Positions 1 through 5,319 of a stretch of DNA of 7,005 nt are shown in pieces; the stretch's first letter is position 1; each line of letters opens with the position of its first letter. The notes under the pieces are model-generated. The model was not told the origin of the DNA. It saw only the letters and a program-made list of their open reading frames with translations, and made no database searches. The position numbers and the translations under genes were made by a program. Source of the DNA: Mageeibacillus sp. UBA5442 (GTDB lineage: Bacteria; Bacillota; Clostridia; Saccharofermentanales; DTU023); NCBI GenBank assembly GCA_002427475.1, contig DIRG01000095.1, forward strand, positions 1-7,005, written 5' to 3'.

Positions 1-2
1 AA

Positions 3-230
3 GGTCAACACGCTTGCATTAATGAAGCTGATTCACGCGCCACTATTCGCAGAATTTTGGTGGAACTCTTAAACGAAAATATTGAATTGGAAGTCATACT
101 GGAAGATGAAGCCAGTGCTGATGCTGTTACAGCTGAAGAAGACTGGATGATAAAGTTAAAAAGAATTACAGATAAAAGATCAATCCCTCTTCACATTGAC
201 GAGGAATTATTAAACGGAGGTACAAGATAA
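3..230 (+). CDS. dnaX: DNA polymerase III subunit gamma/tau, C-terminal end (partial)
   Basis: The reading frame is open from the left edge and ends at TAA 228-230, giving 75 visible residues; the N-terminus and ATPase domain lie outside the window. What is seen is an acidic tail with a short helix/strand pattern (RATIRRILVELLNENIELEVIL at visible residues 13-34), resembling the small C-terminal domain of many clostridial DnaX proteins. No catalytic motif is visible, so the name rests mainly on context: the gene sits directly upstream of ebfC and recR, the classic dnaX-ybaB-recR order. DnaX is the clamp-loader ATPase subunit of the replicative polymerase. Its stop codon shares one base with the ebfC start (TAATG), and it contains the ebfC ribosome binding site, so the two genes are probably translationally coupled. 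A different protein with a similar tail cannot be excluded. Confidence 0.72.
   Translation, partial: GQHACINEADSRATIRRILVELLNENIELEVILEDEASADAVTAEEDWMIKLKRITDKRSIPLHIDEELLNGGTR
216..220 (+). promoter_or_regulatory. Shine-Dalgarno of ebfC, inside dnaX
   Basis: GGAGG lies 9 nt before ATG 230 and within the last codons of dnaX. It supports 230 as the ebfC start, and therefore supports the Arg/Gly-rich leader being translated. The alternative start, ATG 293, has only a weak GGTGGA-like sequence about 6 nt upstream. Confidence 0.75.
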
Positions 231-595
231 TGGCAAAAGGACGAGGCGGATATCGGGGCGGCGGCAGACCGCGCGGTGGTGGTGGAAACCAAATGGATCA
301 ACTGATGCGCCAAGCTCAGAAAATGCAAGAAGAACTGGCCAAGGCCCAAGAAGAAACTGCTGAGATGACAGCCGAATCTACTTCAGGCGGCGGCGTTGTA
401 CGCGCACTTGTTGGCGGAAGTCATCAGGTACTCGAACTCGAGATCAATCCTGACGTTGTTGACGCCGAGGACGTAGAAATGCTGCAAGATCTGATCAGCG
501 CTGCAATCAACGACGCGATGCGTCAGCTCGATGAAAAGGTGGAAGCTCGCATGTCACAGGTCACAGGTGGTGACTTGAACTTCCCGGGTTTTTAA
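230..595 (+). CDS. ebfC: YbaB/EbfC family nucleoid-associated DNA-binding protein
   Basis: This is a small cytosolic protein that binds DNA as a dimer in characterised relatives (E. coli YbaB, Borrelia EbfC) and is linked to nucleoid organisation. The 121 residues are close to the family's usual length of about 100-110 plus a leader. Visible family features are the amphipathic helix QMDQLMRQAQKMQEELAKAQ (21-40), the strand-turn TSGGGVVRALVGGSHQVLELEINPDVVD (51-78), the helix DVEMLQDLISAAINDAM (81-97) and the C-terminal NFPGF end. Residues 4-19 form an unusual Arg/Gly leader (GRGGYRGGGRPRGGGG). Glycine-rich leaders are common in clostridial members, but the repeated RGG pattern is worth noting. 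The start overlaps the dnaX stop, and recR follows 3 nt after the stop in the same reading frame. Confidence 0.95.
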   Translation: MAKGRGGYRGGGRPRGGGGNQMDQLMRQAQKMQEELAKAQEETAEMTAESTSGGGVVRALVGGSHQVLELEINPDVVDAEDVEMLQDLISAAINDAMRQLDEKVEARMSQVTGGDLNFPGF

Positions 596-598
596 AAC

Positions 599-1204
599 AT
601 GGCAATGCGCTTTAGTCCTGCAATCACTCGCTTGATTGCGGAGTTGAATAAACTGCCGGGCGTAGGAGCTAAGACAGCTCAACGCCTGGCATTTCATATA
701 CTGGCCCAGGATAAGGAACAGGCATTTGCCTTGGCTGATGCTATCAAGGATGCCAAAGATGATGTCACGCTCTGCTCTCACTGCTGCAATCTAACTGAAG
801 ATGATCCTTGTGAGATCTGCAGTTCACACAAGCGTGATCGCACTGTTGTCTGCGTCGTGGAAAATCCTCGAGACGTAGCCGTGATGGAGCGCGTCCAAAA
901 TTATGACGGACTCTACCATGTTCTGCACGGTGCTATTTCCCCGATGGAGGATATTGGTCCGGAAGACATTAAGCTGCGTGAGCTCTTGCAAAGATTGCAG
1001 GAACATCAAGAAATAAGCGAAATTATTCTAGCTTTGAATCCCAGTATCGAAGGCGAAGCGACGGCACTATATATTGCCAGGCTTTTACATCAGACAGGAA
1101 TTAAGACCACCCAGCTATCTCACGGAATTCCGATGGGAGCGGACTTGGAATACGCTGATGCGGAAACTCTGAGTAGAGCTTTAAGAAACAGACAGGAGCT
1201 GTAG
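599..1204 (+). CDS. recR: Recombination mediator protein RecR
   Basis: RecR works with RecO (and RecF) to load RecA on SSB-coated single-stranded DNA during gap repair. The 201 residues match the usual family length. In order: a helix-hairpin-helix with LPGVGAKTAQRLAFHIL (19-35); a four-cysteine zinc finger with C59, C62, C71 and C74 (plus an extra C63); and a Toprim domain starting near VVCVVENPRDV (83-93) and including LNPSIEGEATA (146-156). The conserved SHGIPMGADLEYAD motif follows at 174-187. No convincing Shine-Dalgarno precedes ATG 599. Starting at the second Met (605) would place LPGVG at residue 17, as in E. coli and B. subtilis RecR, so that start is equally plausible. Translation probably depends on coupling to ebfC, whose stop is 3 nt upstream. 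Confidence 0.97.
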   Translation: MAMRFSPAITRLIAELNKLPGVGAKTAQRLAFHILAQDKEQAFALADAIKDAKDDVTLCSHCCNLTEDDPCEICSSHKRDRTVVCVVENPRDVAVMERVQNYDGLYHVLHGAISPMEDIGPEDIKLRELLQRLQEHQEISEIILALNPSIEGEATALYIARLLHQTGIKTTQLSHGIPMGADLEYADAETLSRALRNRQEL

Positions 1205-1209
1205 AGGTC

Positions 1210-2445
1210 ATGAAAAACACAATGATCGATTACGAAGGAGTGCGTGAACGATTTAGCCGTTATATTGCCATCGACACGCGCGCAAATCCACAAAACAGTC
1301 AGGTGACACCCAGCAGTCCGGGGCAGCTTGATCTGGCACGCCTACTATATCAGGAGCTGCAGGATATAGGCTTGGAAGCTTATCTAGACGAGGAGCATGC
1401 TTACGTCTATGGGCACTTAGCAGGCAACAAGGCAGATTTGCCTACGATCGGCTTTCTCGCTCATATCGATACAGCTCCGGACATGTCTGGCGTCACTACG
1501 GAACCGCAGATCTTCACTTACGAGGGCGGAGACATTCGACTGAATGATGAGTTCAGCATAGAAGTGGACAGTTTCCCATTCCTGAATGATCTGATTGGAG
1601 AAGAAATAATCACCAGCGACGGCACTGCTTTACTGGGTGCCGACAACAAGGCTGGCATCGTCGCCATCATGGAAGCTGTGAGCTATCTGATAGCGCATCC
1701 TGAAATTGAACGGGGCGATATCGCGGTGGCCTTCACGCCGGATGAGGAAATTGGTCACGGCGCCTCTTTATTAGACTTGGAACGTTTTGGCGCAGATTTT
1801 GCCTATACAATGGACGGTGGCCCCATCGGCGATTTCAACTATGAAACTTTCAATGCGGCTAGTGCCAAGATCACAATCCAAGGTCGCAATGTTCATCCCG
1901 GTACAGCCAAGCATACGATGATTCATGCCACGTTGATCGGCATGGAATTACAGAGCTTACTGCCTGTAGGTGAACGGCCGGAGTGGACAGACGGACATGA
2001 TGGCTTTTATCTACTCACCGAATTCAACGGCACGGTGGAAGAGGCTCATCTTGAATATATTATTCGCGATCATGACAAAGCTTTATTCCTGCAGAAGAAG
2101 GAATTGCTGGCAGACATCGTTGACTTCCTGAATAAAAAATATGGACAGCGACTTAGCCTCGAGATCGAAGATTCTTACTACAACATGCTTGATGTGATTC
2201 AAGACTCTACACACGTAATCGACCTGGCTCGTGCAGCCATGAAAGACTTGGAGATCGAGATTGAGGAAAGCCCGATTCGCGGTGGAACCGATGGTGCTCA
2301 GCTGACTTATCGCGGGCTGCCCTGCCCCAACATTTTTGTTGGAGGTTACAATTATCACGGTCGTTATGAATTGGTGCTGACACGCGGCATGGCTCTAGCC
2401 ACTTCCGTAATAGTGAAAATTGCCGAGCTTAACGCAGCTCAATAA
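1210..2445 (+). CDS. pepT: Peptidase T (tripeptide aminopeptidase, M20 family)
   Basis: PepT is a cytosolic dizinc aminopeptidase that removes the N-terminal residue of tripeptides. The 411 residues compare with 408 in E. coli. Metal and catalytic residues align with the E. coli enzyme: H85 and D87 in LAHIDTAPD, bridging D145 in GADNKAGI, E179/E180 in TPDEEIGHGA, D202 in TMDGG and H383 in GGYNYHG. NVHPGTAKHTM (227-237) and PIRGGTDGAQLTYRGLPCPN (355-374) are PepT signatures that separate it from other M20 peptidases. The gene follows recR by 5 nt, so it is probably co-transcribed. The start is uncertain: GAGG (1204-1207) is only 2 nt from ATG 1210 and 14 nt from ATG 1222. Starting at 1222 gives an N-terminus closer to E. 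coli PepT. It ends before a strong terminator. Confidence 0.96.
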   Translation: MKNTMIDYEGVRERFSRYIAIDTRANPQNSQVTPSSPGQLDLARLLYQELQDIGLEAYLDEEHAYVYGHLAGNKADLPTIGFLAHIDTAPDMSGVTTEPQIFTYEGGDIRLNDEFSIEVDSFPFLNDLIGEEIITSDGTALLGADNKAGIVAIMEAVSYLIAHPEIERGDIAVAFTPDEEIGHGASLLDLERFGADFAYTMDGGPIGDFNYETFNAASAKITIQGRNVHPGTAKHTMIHATLIGMELQSLLPVGERPEWTDGHDGFYLLTEFNGTVEEAHLEYIIRDHDKALFLQKKELLADIVDFLNKKYGQRLSLEIEDSYYNMLDVIQDSTHVIDLARAAMKDLEIEIEESPIRGGTDGAQLTYRGLPCPNIFVGGYNYHGRYELVLTRGMALATSVIVKIAELNAAQ

Positions 2446-2459
2446 CAGTAGCGCTGTTA
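2443..2459 (+). other. Small inverted repeat at the pepT stop
   Basis: TAACAG and CTGTTA form a perfect 6-bp stem with a TAGCG loop, beginning in the pepT stop codon. It is followed by A residues rather than T on the + strand, so it is not a terminator for pepT by itself. Read on the - strand, T residues precede the stem. It could be a 3'-end stabilising hairpin or chance. Confidence 0.35.
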
Positions 2460-2474
2460 AAAAAATAAACTTAA

Positions 2475-2506
2475 AAAAAGATGGTCGTGTTCGCGGCCAT
2501 CTTTTT
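2475..2506 (+). terminator. Bidirectional rho-independent terminator between pepT and divIC
   Basis: AAAAAGATGG (2475-2484) pairs with CCATCTTTTT (2497-2506). The stem continues inward through T.G, C-G, G-C and T.G pairs to a GTTC tetraloop, giving a stem of about 14 bp. T-rich sequence follows on the + strand (TTTTTATTT, to 2510) and the run of seven A at 2473-2479 gives a T-tract on the - strand. It lies between two convergent genes, so it should terminate pepT from the left and divIC from the right. Confidence 0.9.
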
Positions 2507-2524
2507 ATTTAGTCTAGTAAAAAT

Positions 2525-2833
2525 TTATCTACTAATAATTAATGTATCTTCAGGACGACACATGCCCAGATAATCTCGAGCAATACTCTCGATAAATGCA
2601 TCCGAATCCAGCATCTCGTATTGTCTGCTCAAGTCATCATATTCCTGATGAAGTGAATCCATCTGGCGCTGCAGTTGCTCTTCTTCCAGACTCAGTCGCT
2701 GAAACTCTTCTTCCTGCTGAAAGTACAGATTAGTACAGACTGCTGTTACAAGCACGATCATCACGCCCAGACAAATGCGTAAGAGGTAAGCACGTGTAGA
2801 ACGATTTCTCGATTTTGCTTTTTCCCTCGCCAT
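2525..2833 (-). CDS. divIC: Septum formation initiator, DivIC/FtsB family
   Basis: This 102-residue bitopic membrane protein belongs to the family that, with FtsL and DivIB/FtsQ, forms the divisome complex controlling septal peptidoglycan synthesis. The architecture is complete: a basic cytoplasmic N-terminus (residues 3-14, six Arg/Lys), one transmembrane helix (about 16-38, YLLRICLGVMIVLVTAVCTNLYF), an extracytoplasmic coiled coil rich in Glu, Gln and Leu (39-76), and the conserved C-terminal segment FIESIARDYLGMCRPEDTLI (80-99), matching the IARexLGMVkPgE motif of DivIC. AGGAG 7 nt upstream supports the ATG at 2833. Its position downstream of mazG and rqcP is the B. subtilis divIC neighbourhood, which favours DivIC over an unrelated FtsB-like protein. 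A spacer of 142 nt to rqcP suggests it may have its own promoter. Confidence 0.9.
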   Translation of the reverse strand: MAREKAKSRNRSTRAYLLRICLGVMIVLVTAVCTNLYFQQEEEFQRLSLEEEQLQRQMDSLHQEYDDLSRQYEMLDSDAFIESIARDYLGMCRPEDTLIISR

Positions 2834-2840
2834 ACCTGAT

Positions 2841-2845
2841 CTCCT
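2841..2845 (-). promoter_or_regulatory. Shine-Dalgarno of divIC
   Basis: On the - strand AGGAG lies 7 nt before the ATG at 2833, a near-ideal distance, and fixes the start of divIC. Confidence 0.75.
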
Positions 2846-2876
2846 GTCGTACTGACATCCGCTCTAATTTACAGTT

Positions 2877-2905
2877 ATGCTAATCGAGTTTGTTCGGTTT
2901 TGCAA
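2877..2905 (-). promoter_or_regulatory. Possible divIC promoter
   Basis: On the - strand TTGCAA (2900-2905) and TAGCAT (2877-2882) are separated by 17 nt, each a partial match to the housekeeping -35 and -10 consensus. The predicted start of transcription would leave a leader of about 35-40 nt before divIC. AT-rich sequence upstream would help. The match is only moderate, and readthrough from rqcP is the alternative. Confidence 0.35.
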
Positions 2906-2909
2906 GACC

Positions 2910-2934
2910 TAAAATTGAAATTATTAGAATTTTA
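2910..2934 (-). repeat. AT-only inverted repeat in the rqcP-divIC spacer
   Basis: TAAAATT (2910-2916) and AATTTTA (2928-2934) are perfect 7-base inverted repeats around an 11-nt centre. The stem has only A/T pairs, so it is weak as a terminator, although it follows rqcP on the - strand. It lies in a stretch (about 2906-2975) that is roughly four-fifths A+T. The 142-nt spacer (2834-2975) holds no coding sequence that I can recognise. Confidence 0.35.
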
Positions 2935-2975
2935 ATAAAAATACATCTTTATGTTACTAAAATGTTATCTACTTT

Positions 2976-3224
2976 CTACTCAGTCTCCAATAATTCATAC
3001 AGGTTTTCCGCTTCTTCTTTGCGTGCTGAGGGACGCAACTCGAGAACTCGCACCCGGGTTTTCCCTTGTCCGAATCCAATCTCTAAGATATCTCCGACCT
3101 TTAATTCCGTACCTGCTTTAGCTCTCACGCCGTTGACAGTAATGCGACCCGCATCGGCAATCTCCTTGGCCACGGTACGGCGTTTAACGATACGCGACAC
3201 TTTTAAATATTTATCCAATCTCAT
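2976..3224 (-). CDS. rqcP: RqcP (YabO), S4-domain ribosome-associated quality control factor
   Basis: This 82-residue S4 RNA-binding protein closely resembles B. subtilis YabO/RqcP. In that organism it binds obstructed 50S subunits carrying peptidyl-tRNA and works with RqcH to add C-terminal alanine tails to stalled nascent chains. The sequence opens with MRLDKYLKVSRIVKRRTVAK, including the conserved basic residues R2 and R16, followed by the S4 core EIADAGRITVNGVRAKAGTELKVGD (21-45) and a C-terminal KEEAENLYELL helix (69-79) also typical of YabO. The frame is open upstream to 3395, but the S4 fold begins at this Met and a perfect AGGAGG lies 6 nt before it, so 3224 is the start. It is 10 nt after the mazG stop, so the two are co-transcribed. 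Hsp15 is a related family, but length and context favour RqcP. Confidence 0.93.
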   Translation of the reverse strand: MRLDKYLKVSRIVKRRTVAKEIADAGRITVNGVRAKAGTELKVGDILEIGFGQGKTRVRVLELRPSARKEEAENLYELLETE

Positions 3225-3230
3225 TTTTAT

Positions 3231-3236
3231 CCTCCT
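3231..3236 (-). promoter_or_regulatory. Shine-Dalgarno of rqcP, overlapping the mazG stop
   Basis: AGGAGG on the - strand is a full consensus site, 6 nt before the ATG at 3224. It overlaps the mazG stop codon (3235-3237), which ties rqcP translation to the end of mazG. It decides the rqcP start against longer in-frame alternatives. Confidence 0.88.
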
Positions 3237-4086
3237 ATCGTTCCCGTCTCTTGGCCTCGTCCCAGAAGCTATCCAGCTCCTCCAGAGACAGACCTGAGTC
3301 CAAATCCTGACCCTCTTCTGCTGCAATCTCCTCCATGCTTTGAAAGCGGCGGATAAAAGACTCCGAGCAACCCGAGAGGGCAGACTCCGGCTCAATTTTA
3401 TTTAGACGTAAGTAATTAACTACTGCAAAGAGTAGATCGCCGGCTTCAGCCTGGACGGCACGTTCCACTTCCTTATCTGCTGAAGGTACTTCGCTTTCTT
3501 CTCGCCGGGCCAGCTCCTGCTCTAACTCGGCCAATTCTTCCTGCATTTTAGCTCGAGCCCCTTGAGCAGATGGCCAGTCGAAACCGATTTTGGCAGCACG
3601 CTTTTGCAACTTAGCGGCTCGCATCAGGGCAGGCATGGAGCGTGGTACATCGGTGAGCATTTGTGACGTCTTGTCATAATTACGTTCCAACTTTTTGTTT
3701 TTGGTCCAAGTGTCTAGCCCTTCCTCTGCTGTTAGAGCGCAGTCGTCTCCGAAGAGATGTGTATGGCGCGAAATCAGCTTTTTGCTAATACCGCTCACCA
3801 CATCCGAATAGTCAAAGGCTCCACGTTCCGCTGCTAATTGAGCGTGAAAAACGACCTGCATCAGTACGTCGCCCAACTCTTCACAGAGCTTCGCATCATC
3901 ACGACACTGGATGGCGTCGACAGCCTCGTAGGCTTCTTCCAGCATATTCTCCTGAATACTCTCGTGGTCTTGAGCACGATCCCAAGGGCAGCCATCTTCG
4001 CTGCGCAAAAAGGCCATCAGCTCCAGCAAGTCTTGGGTATCGAATCTATCCTGTTCTTGGAATTCCTTATCTCTCGGATCAAGCAT
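3235..4086 (-). CDS. mazG: Nucleoside triphosphate pyrophosphohydrolase MazG
   Basis: MazG hydrolyses (d)NTPs to the monophosphate and pyrophosphate, cleansing the nucleotide pool; in E. coli it also affects (p)ppGpp levels. The 283 residues compare with 263 in E. coli. Two tandem MazG domains are visible. The first has GCPWDRAQ (32-39), the metal-binding EEAYE (50-54) and EELGD (69-73). The second has EELAE (183-187) and EAGD (214-217), an intact EExxE...ExxD set, so this repeat should be catalytic as in E. coli. The Bacillus orthologue YabN carries an N-terminal tetrapyrrole-methylase-like domain that is absent here. AAGGA 9 nt upstream supports the ATG at 4086. rqcP follows 10 nt downstream. 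lplA is divergent across a 180-nt region with a candidate promoter. Confidence 0.95.
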   Translation of the reverse strand: MLDPRDKEFQEQDRFDTQDLLELMAFLRSEDGCPWDRAQDHESIQENMLEEAYEAVDAIQCRDDAKLCEELGDVLMQVVFHAQLAAERGAFDYSDVVSGISKKLISRHTHLFGDDCALTAEEGLDTWTKNKKLERNYDKTSQMLTDVPRSMPALMRAAKLQKRAAKIGFDWPSAQGARAKMQEELAELEQELARREESEVPSADKEVERAVQAEAGDLLFAVVNYLRLNKIEPESALSGCSESFIRRFQSMEEIAAEEGQDLDSGLSLEELDSFWDEAKRRER

Positions 4087-4135
4087 TATCTATTTTCCTT
4101 TCATGCACATCTTTTGCAAGCATTATGTCTCGCTA

Positions 4136-4141
4136 ATTATA
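4136..4141 (-). promoter_or_regulatory. Candidate -10 element for mazG-rqcP
   Basis: On the - strand a perfect TATAAT lies about 50 nt before the mazG ATG. No good -35 hexamer is seen 16-18 nt upstream (AACACA or CAACAC at best), so strength is uncertain. The -35 zone would overlap that of the + strand lplA promoter. Confidence 0.5.
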
Positions 4142-4156
4142 CCGATCTTGACTAAC

Positions 4157-4184
4157 TTGTGTTGTTCCGTTTTTGTTTTATAAT
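4157..4184 (+). promoter_or_regulatory. Candidate promoter of lplA
   Basis: TATAAT (4179-4184) is a perfect -10, with TTGTGT (4157-4162) 16 nt upstream as a partial -35. The better -35 match TTGACT (4148-4153) is 25 nt away, too far for normal spacing. Transcription would start near 4191, leaving a leader of about 75 nt before lplA. No riboswitch-like structure is recognisable in that leader. Confidence 0.55.
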
Positions 4185-4190
4185 GGTTCA

Positions 4191-4207
4191 GCGTGCAATT
4201 CGCATGC
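4191..4207 (+). other. Hairpin at the predicted 5' end of the lplA transcript
   Basis: GCGTGC (4191-4196) and GCATGC (4202-4207) form a 6-bp stem with one G.U pair around an AATTC loop. It begins where transcription from the candidate promoter is expected. It may protect the RNA 5' end or be an operator half-pair. No T-tract follows, so it is not a terminator. Confidence 0.35.
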
Positions 4208-4254
4208 AAGATACAAATTATCATTAATTAACGATACTAGCTCATCAGATATAT

Positions 4255-4260
4255 AAGGAG
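4255..4260 (+). promoter_or_regulatory. Shine-Dalgarno of lplA
   Basis: AAGGAG lies 6 nt before ATG 4267 and only 2 nt before the out-of-frame ATG 4263. Spacing therefore selects 4267, which is the frame that encodes the ligase. Confidence 0.82.
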
Positions 4261-4266
4261 AAATGA

Positions 4267-5319
4267 ATGACAAAAAAACCCGTCTTGCTGCTTTCAACCG
4301 ACCGCACCAACCCTTGGCATAATTTGGCTCTAGAAGATTACCTCATGGGGCTATGCAAAAGTGATGCCGACGACTCTGGACAAAGGCGCTATAGTGCAAT
4401 CCTCTATCTTTGGCAAAACGCCAACACGGTCGTGATAGGTAGAAACCAGAATGCTTGGGCCGAATGCCGCTGCACCTTATTGGAAGAAGATGGCGGTTAT
4501 CTGGCTCGCCGCAGCACAGGCGGTGGCGCGGTCTATCACGATCTGGGCAATCTGAATTTCTCGATTATTCTACCGCAATCGAAACTGGATCTGGACGAGA
4601 GTTTCAAGGTCATTTTGGATGCTGCCTTGTCCTTAGGCATTCAAGCCGAGCGCAGCGGGCGCAATGATATTCTCTTGGATGGCAAAAAATTCTCCGGAAA
4701 TGCTTTCCGCTTCTCACAGGGAGTGGGCTTGCATCACGGTACTTTGATGTTTAACTCAAATTTTGAGCGTTTAGTGCATTTCCTCACGGTCTCGGACGTA
4801 AAACTGAAATCCAAAGCCATCGCTTCCGTGCGTTCGCGCGTTGGAAATTTGCGGGATGCACAAGCCGATCTGAGCTTGTCGCAATTGTCAGAGGCGGTAA
4901 AAAAGGCCTTTGTTGAGCGTTACGGACAGGATCTTGAAGTCGATGAAGTTCAGATTGACGAGTTCGAGCGCGATGAGAAGCTGGCAGCTCTAGAGGAAAA
5001 GTATTCCTCTTGGGATTGGCGTTACGGCAAAACCGTGCCTTTCGATCTGGAAATAGAGACCGGCAGGCTGGCTTGGGGCGAAGCTCGCCTAGGTTTTGAA
5101 ATCAAGGGTGGAAAAATAGCAAACCTTATCGTCTACAGCGACGCTCTTGATGGCGATTTCATCGATGATATTAGTGAAATATTAGTAGGCAGTAGACTTG
5201 ATGCAGACGATATGGCTAATCGTCTGCATCAGATTGTCGATCAAGGAGTGGAGATACTCACGCCTCGAGAGCAGATGGTTGAGGATCTGATAGCTACTAT
5301 ACGAGCTAACATATCCTAG
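4267..5319 (+). CDS. lplA: Lipoate-protein ligase A
   Basis: LplA activates free lipoate with ATP to lipoyl-AMP and transfers it to a lysine on lipoyl domains (2-oxoacid dehydrogenase E2, or GcvH of glycine cleavage). The 350 residues compare with about 338 in E. coli. Visible motifs are NPWHNLALED (15-24), WQNANTVVIGRNQNAWAEC (49-67), lipoate/ATP-binding RRSTGGGAVYHDLGNLNFS (81-99), and GRNDILLDGKKFSGNAFR (131-148), with K141 aligned to catalytic K133 of E. coli. HHGTLMFN (156-163) and SVRSRVGNL (187-195) follow. SSWDWRYGKTVPF (247-259) opens the small C-terminal domain, so both adenylation and transfer should be encoded. It is monocistronic in this window, and no lipoyl-domain substrate gene is nearby. 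Its stop directly abuts that of the convergent ATPase gene. Confidence 0.96.
   Translation: MTKKPVLLLSTDRTNPWHNLALEDYLMGLCKSDADDSGQRRYSAILYLWQNANTVVIGRNQNAWAECRCTLLEEDGGYLARRSTGGGAVYHDLGNLNFSIILPQSKLDLDESFKVILDAALSLGIQAERSGRNDILLDGKKFSGNAFRFSQGVGLHHGTLMFNSNFERLVHFLTVSDVKLKSKAIASVRSRVGNLRDAQADLSLSQLSEAVKKAFVERYGQDLEVDEVQIDEFERDEKLAALEEKYSSWDWRYGKTVPFDLEIETGRLAWGEARLGFEIKGGKIANLIVYSDALDGDFIDDISEILVGSRLDADDMANRLHQIVDQGVEILTPREQMVEDLIATIRANIS

Noticed and set aside
554..1009. Open frames antisense to recR (554-781 and 824-1009)
   Set aside because: They lie opposite conserved RecR motifs and have no ribosome binding site or similarity that I recognise.
2083..2358. Open frame antisense to the end of pepT
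   Set aside because: No start signal, and it mirrors conserved pepT sequence; it is a shadow.
2890..3297. Open frame on the + strand across the rqcP region
   Set aside because: Antisense to rqcP and the end of mazG, with no Shine-Dalgarno or family pattern; it is a shadow of the real genes.
3225..3395. Upstream in-frame extension of rqcP to a 139-residue protein
   Set aside because: The extra 57 residues overlap mazG in another frame, look like a shadow (Arg/Ser/Trp-rich), and the S4 fold plus a consensus Shine-Dalgarno define the start at 3224.
4148..4153. TTGACT as the -35 of the lplA promoter
   Set aside because: It is 25 nt from the TATAAT box, well beyond the 16-18 nt spacing of sigma-A-type promoters.
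4211..4235. Fur-box-like AAATTATCATTAATTA in the lplA leader
   Set aside because: Only one half (ATTATCA) matches the inverted-repeat consensus; the remainder is ordinary AT-rich sequence downstream of the predicted transcription start.
4263..4322. Short overlapping open frame from ATG 4263 ahead of lplA
   Set aside because: It is only 2 nt from the Shine-Dalgarno and ends after about 20 codons; the ligase frame at 4267 has proper spacing. A regulatory decoy is possible but unsupported.
4455..4667. 70-residue open frame inside lplA, other frame
   Set aside because: It lies wholly within the strongly supported ligase gene and shows only low-complexity Arg/Gly content from the shifted GGCGG-rich motif.
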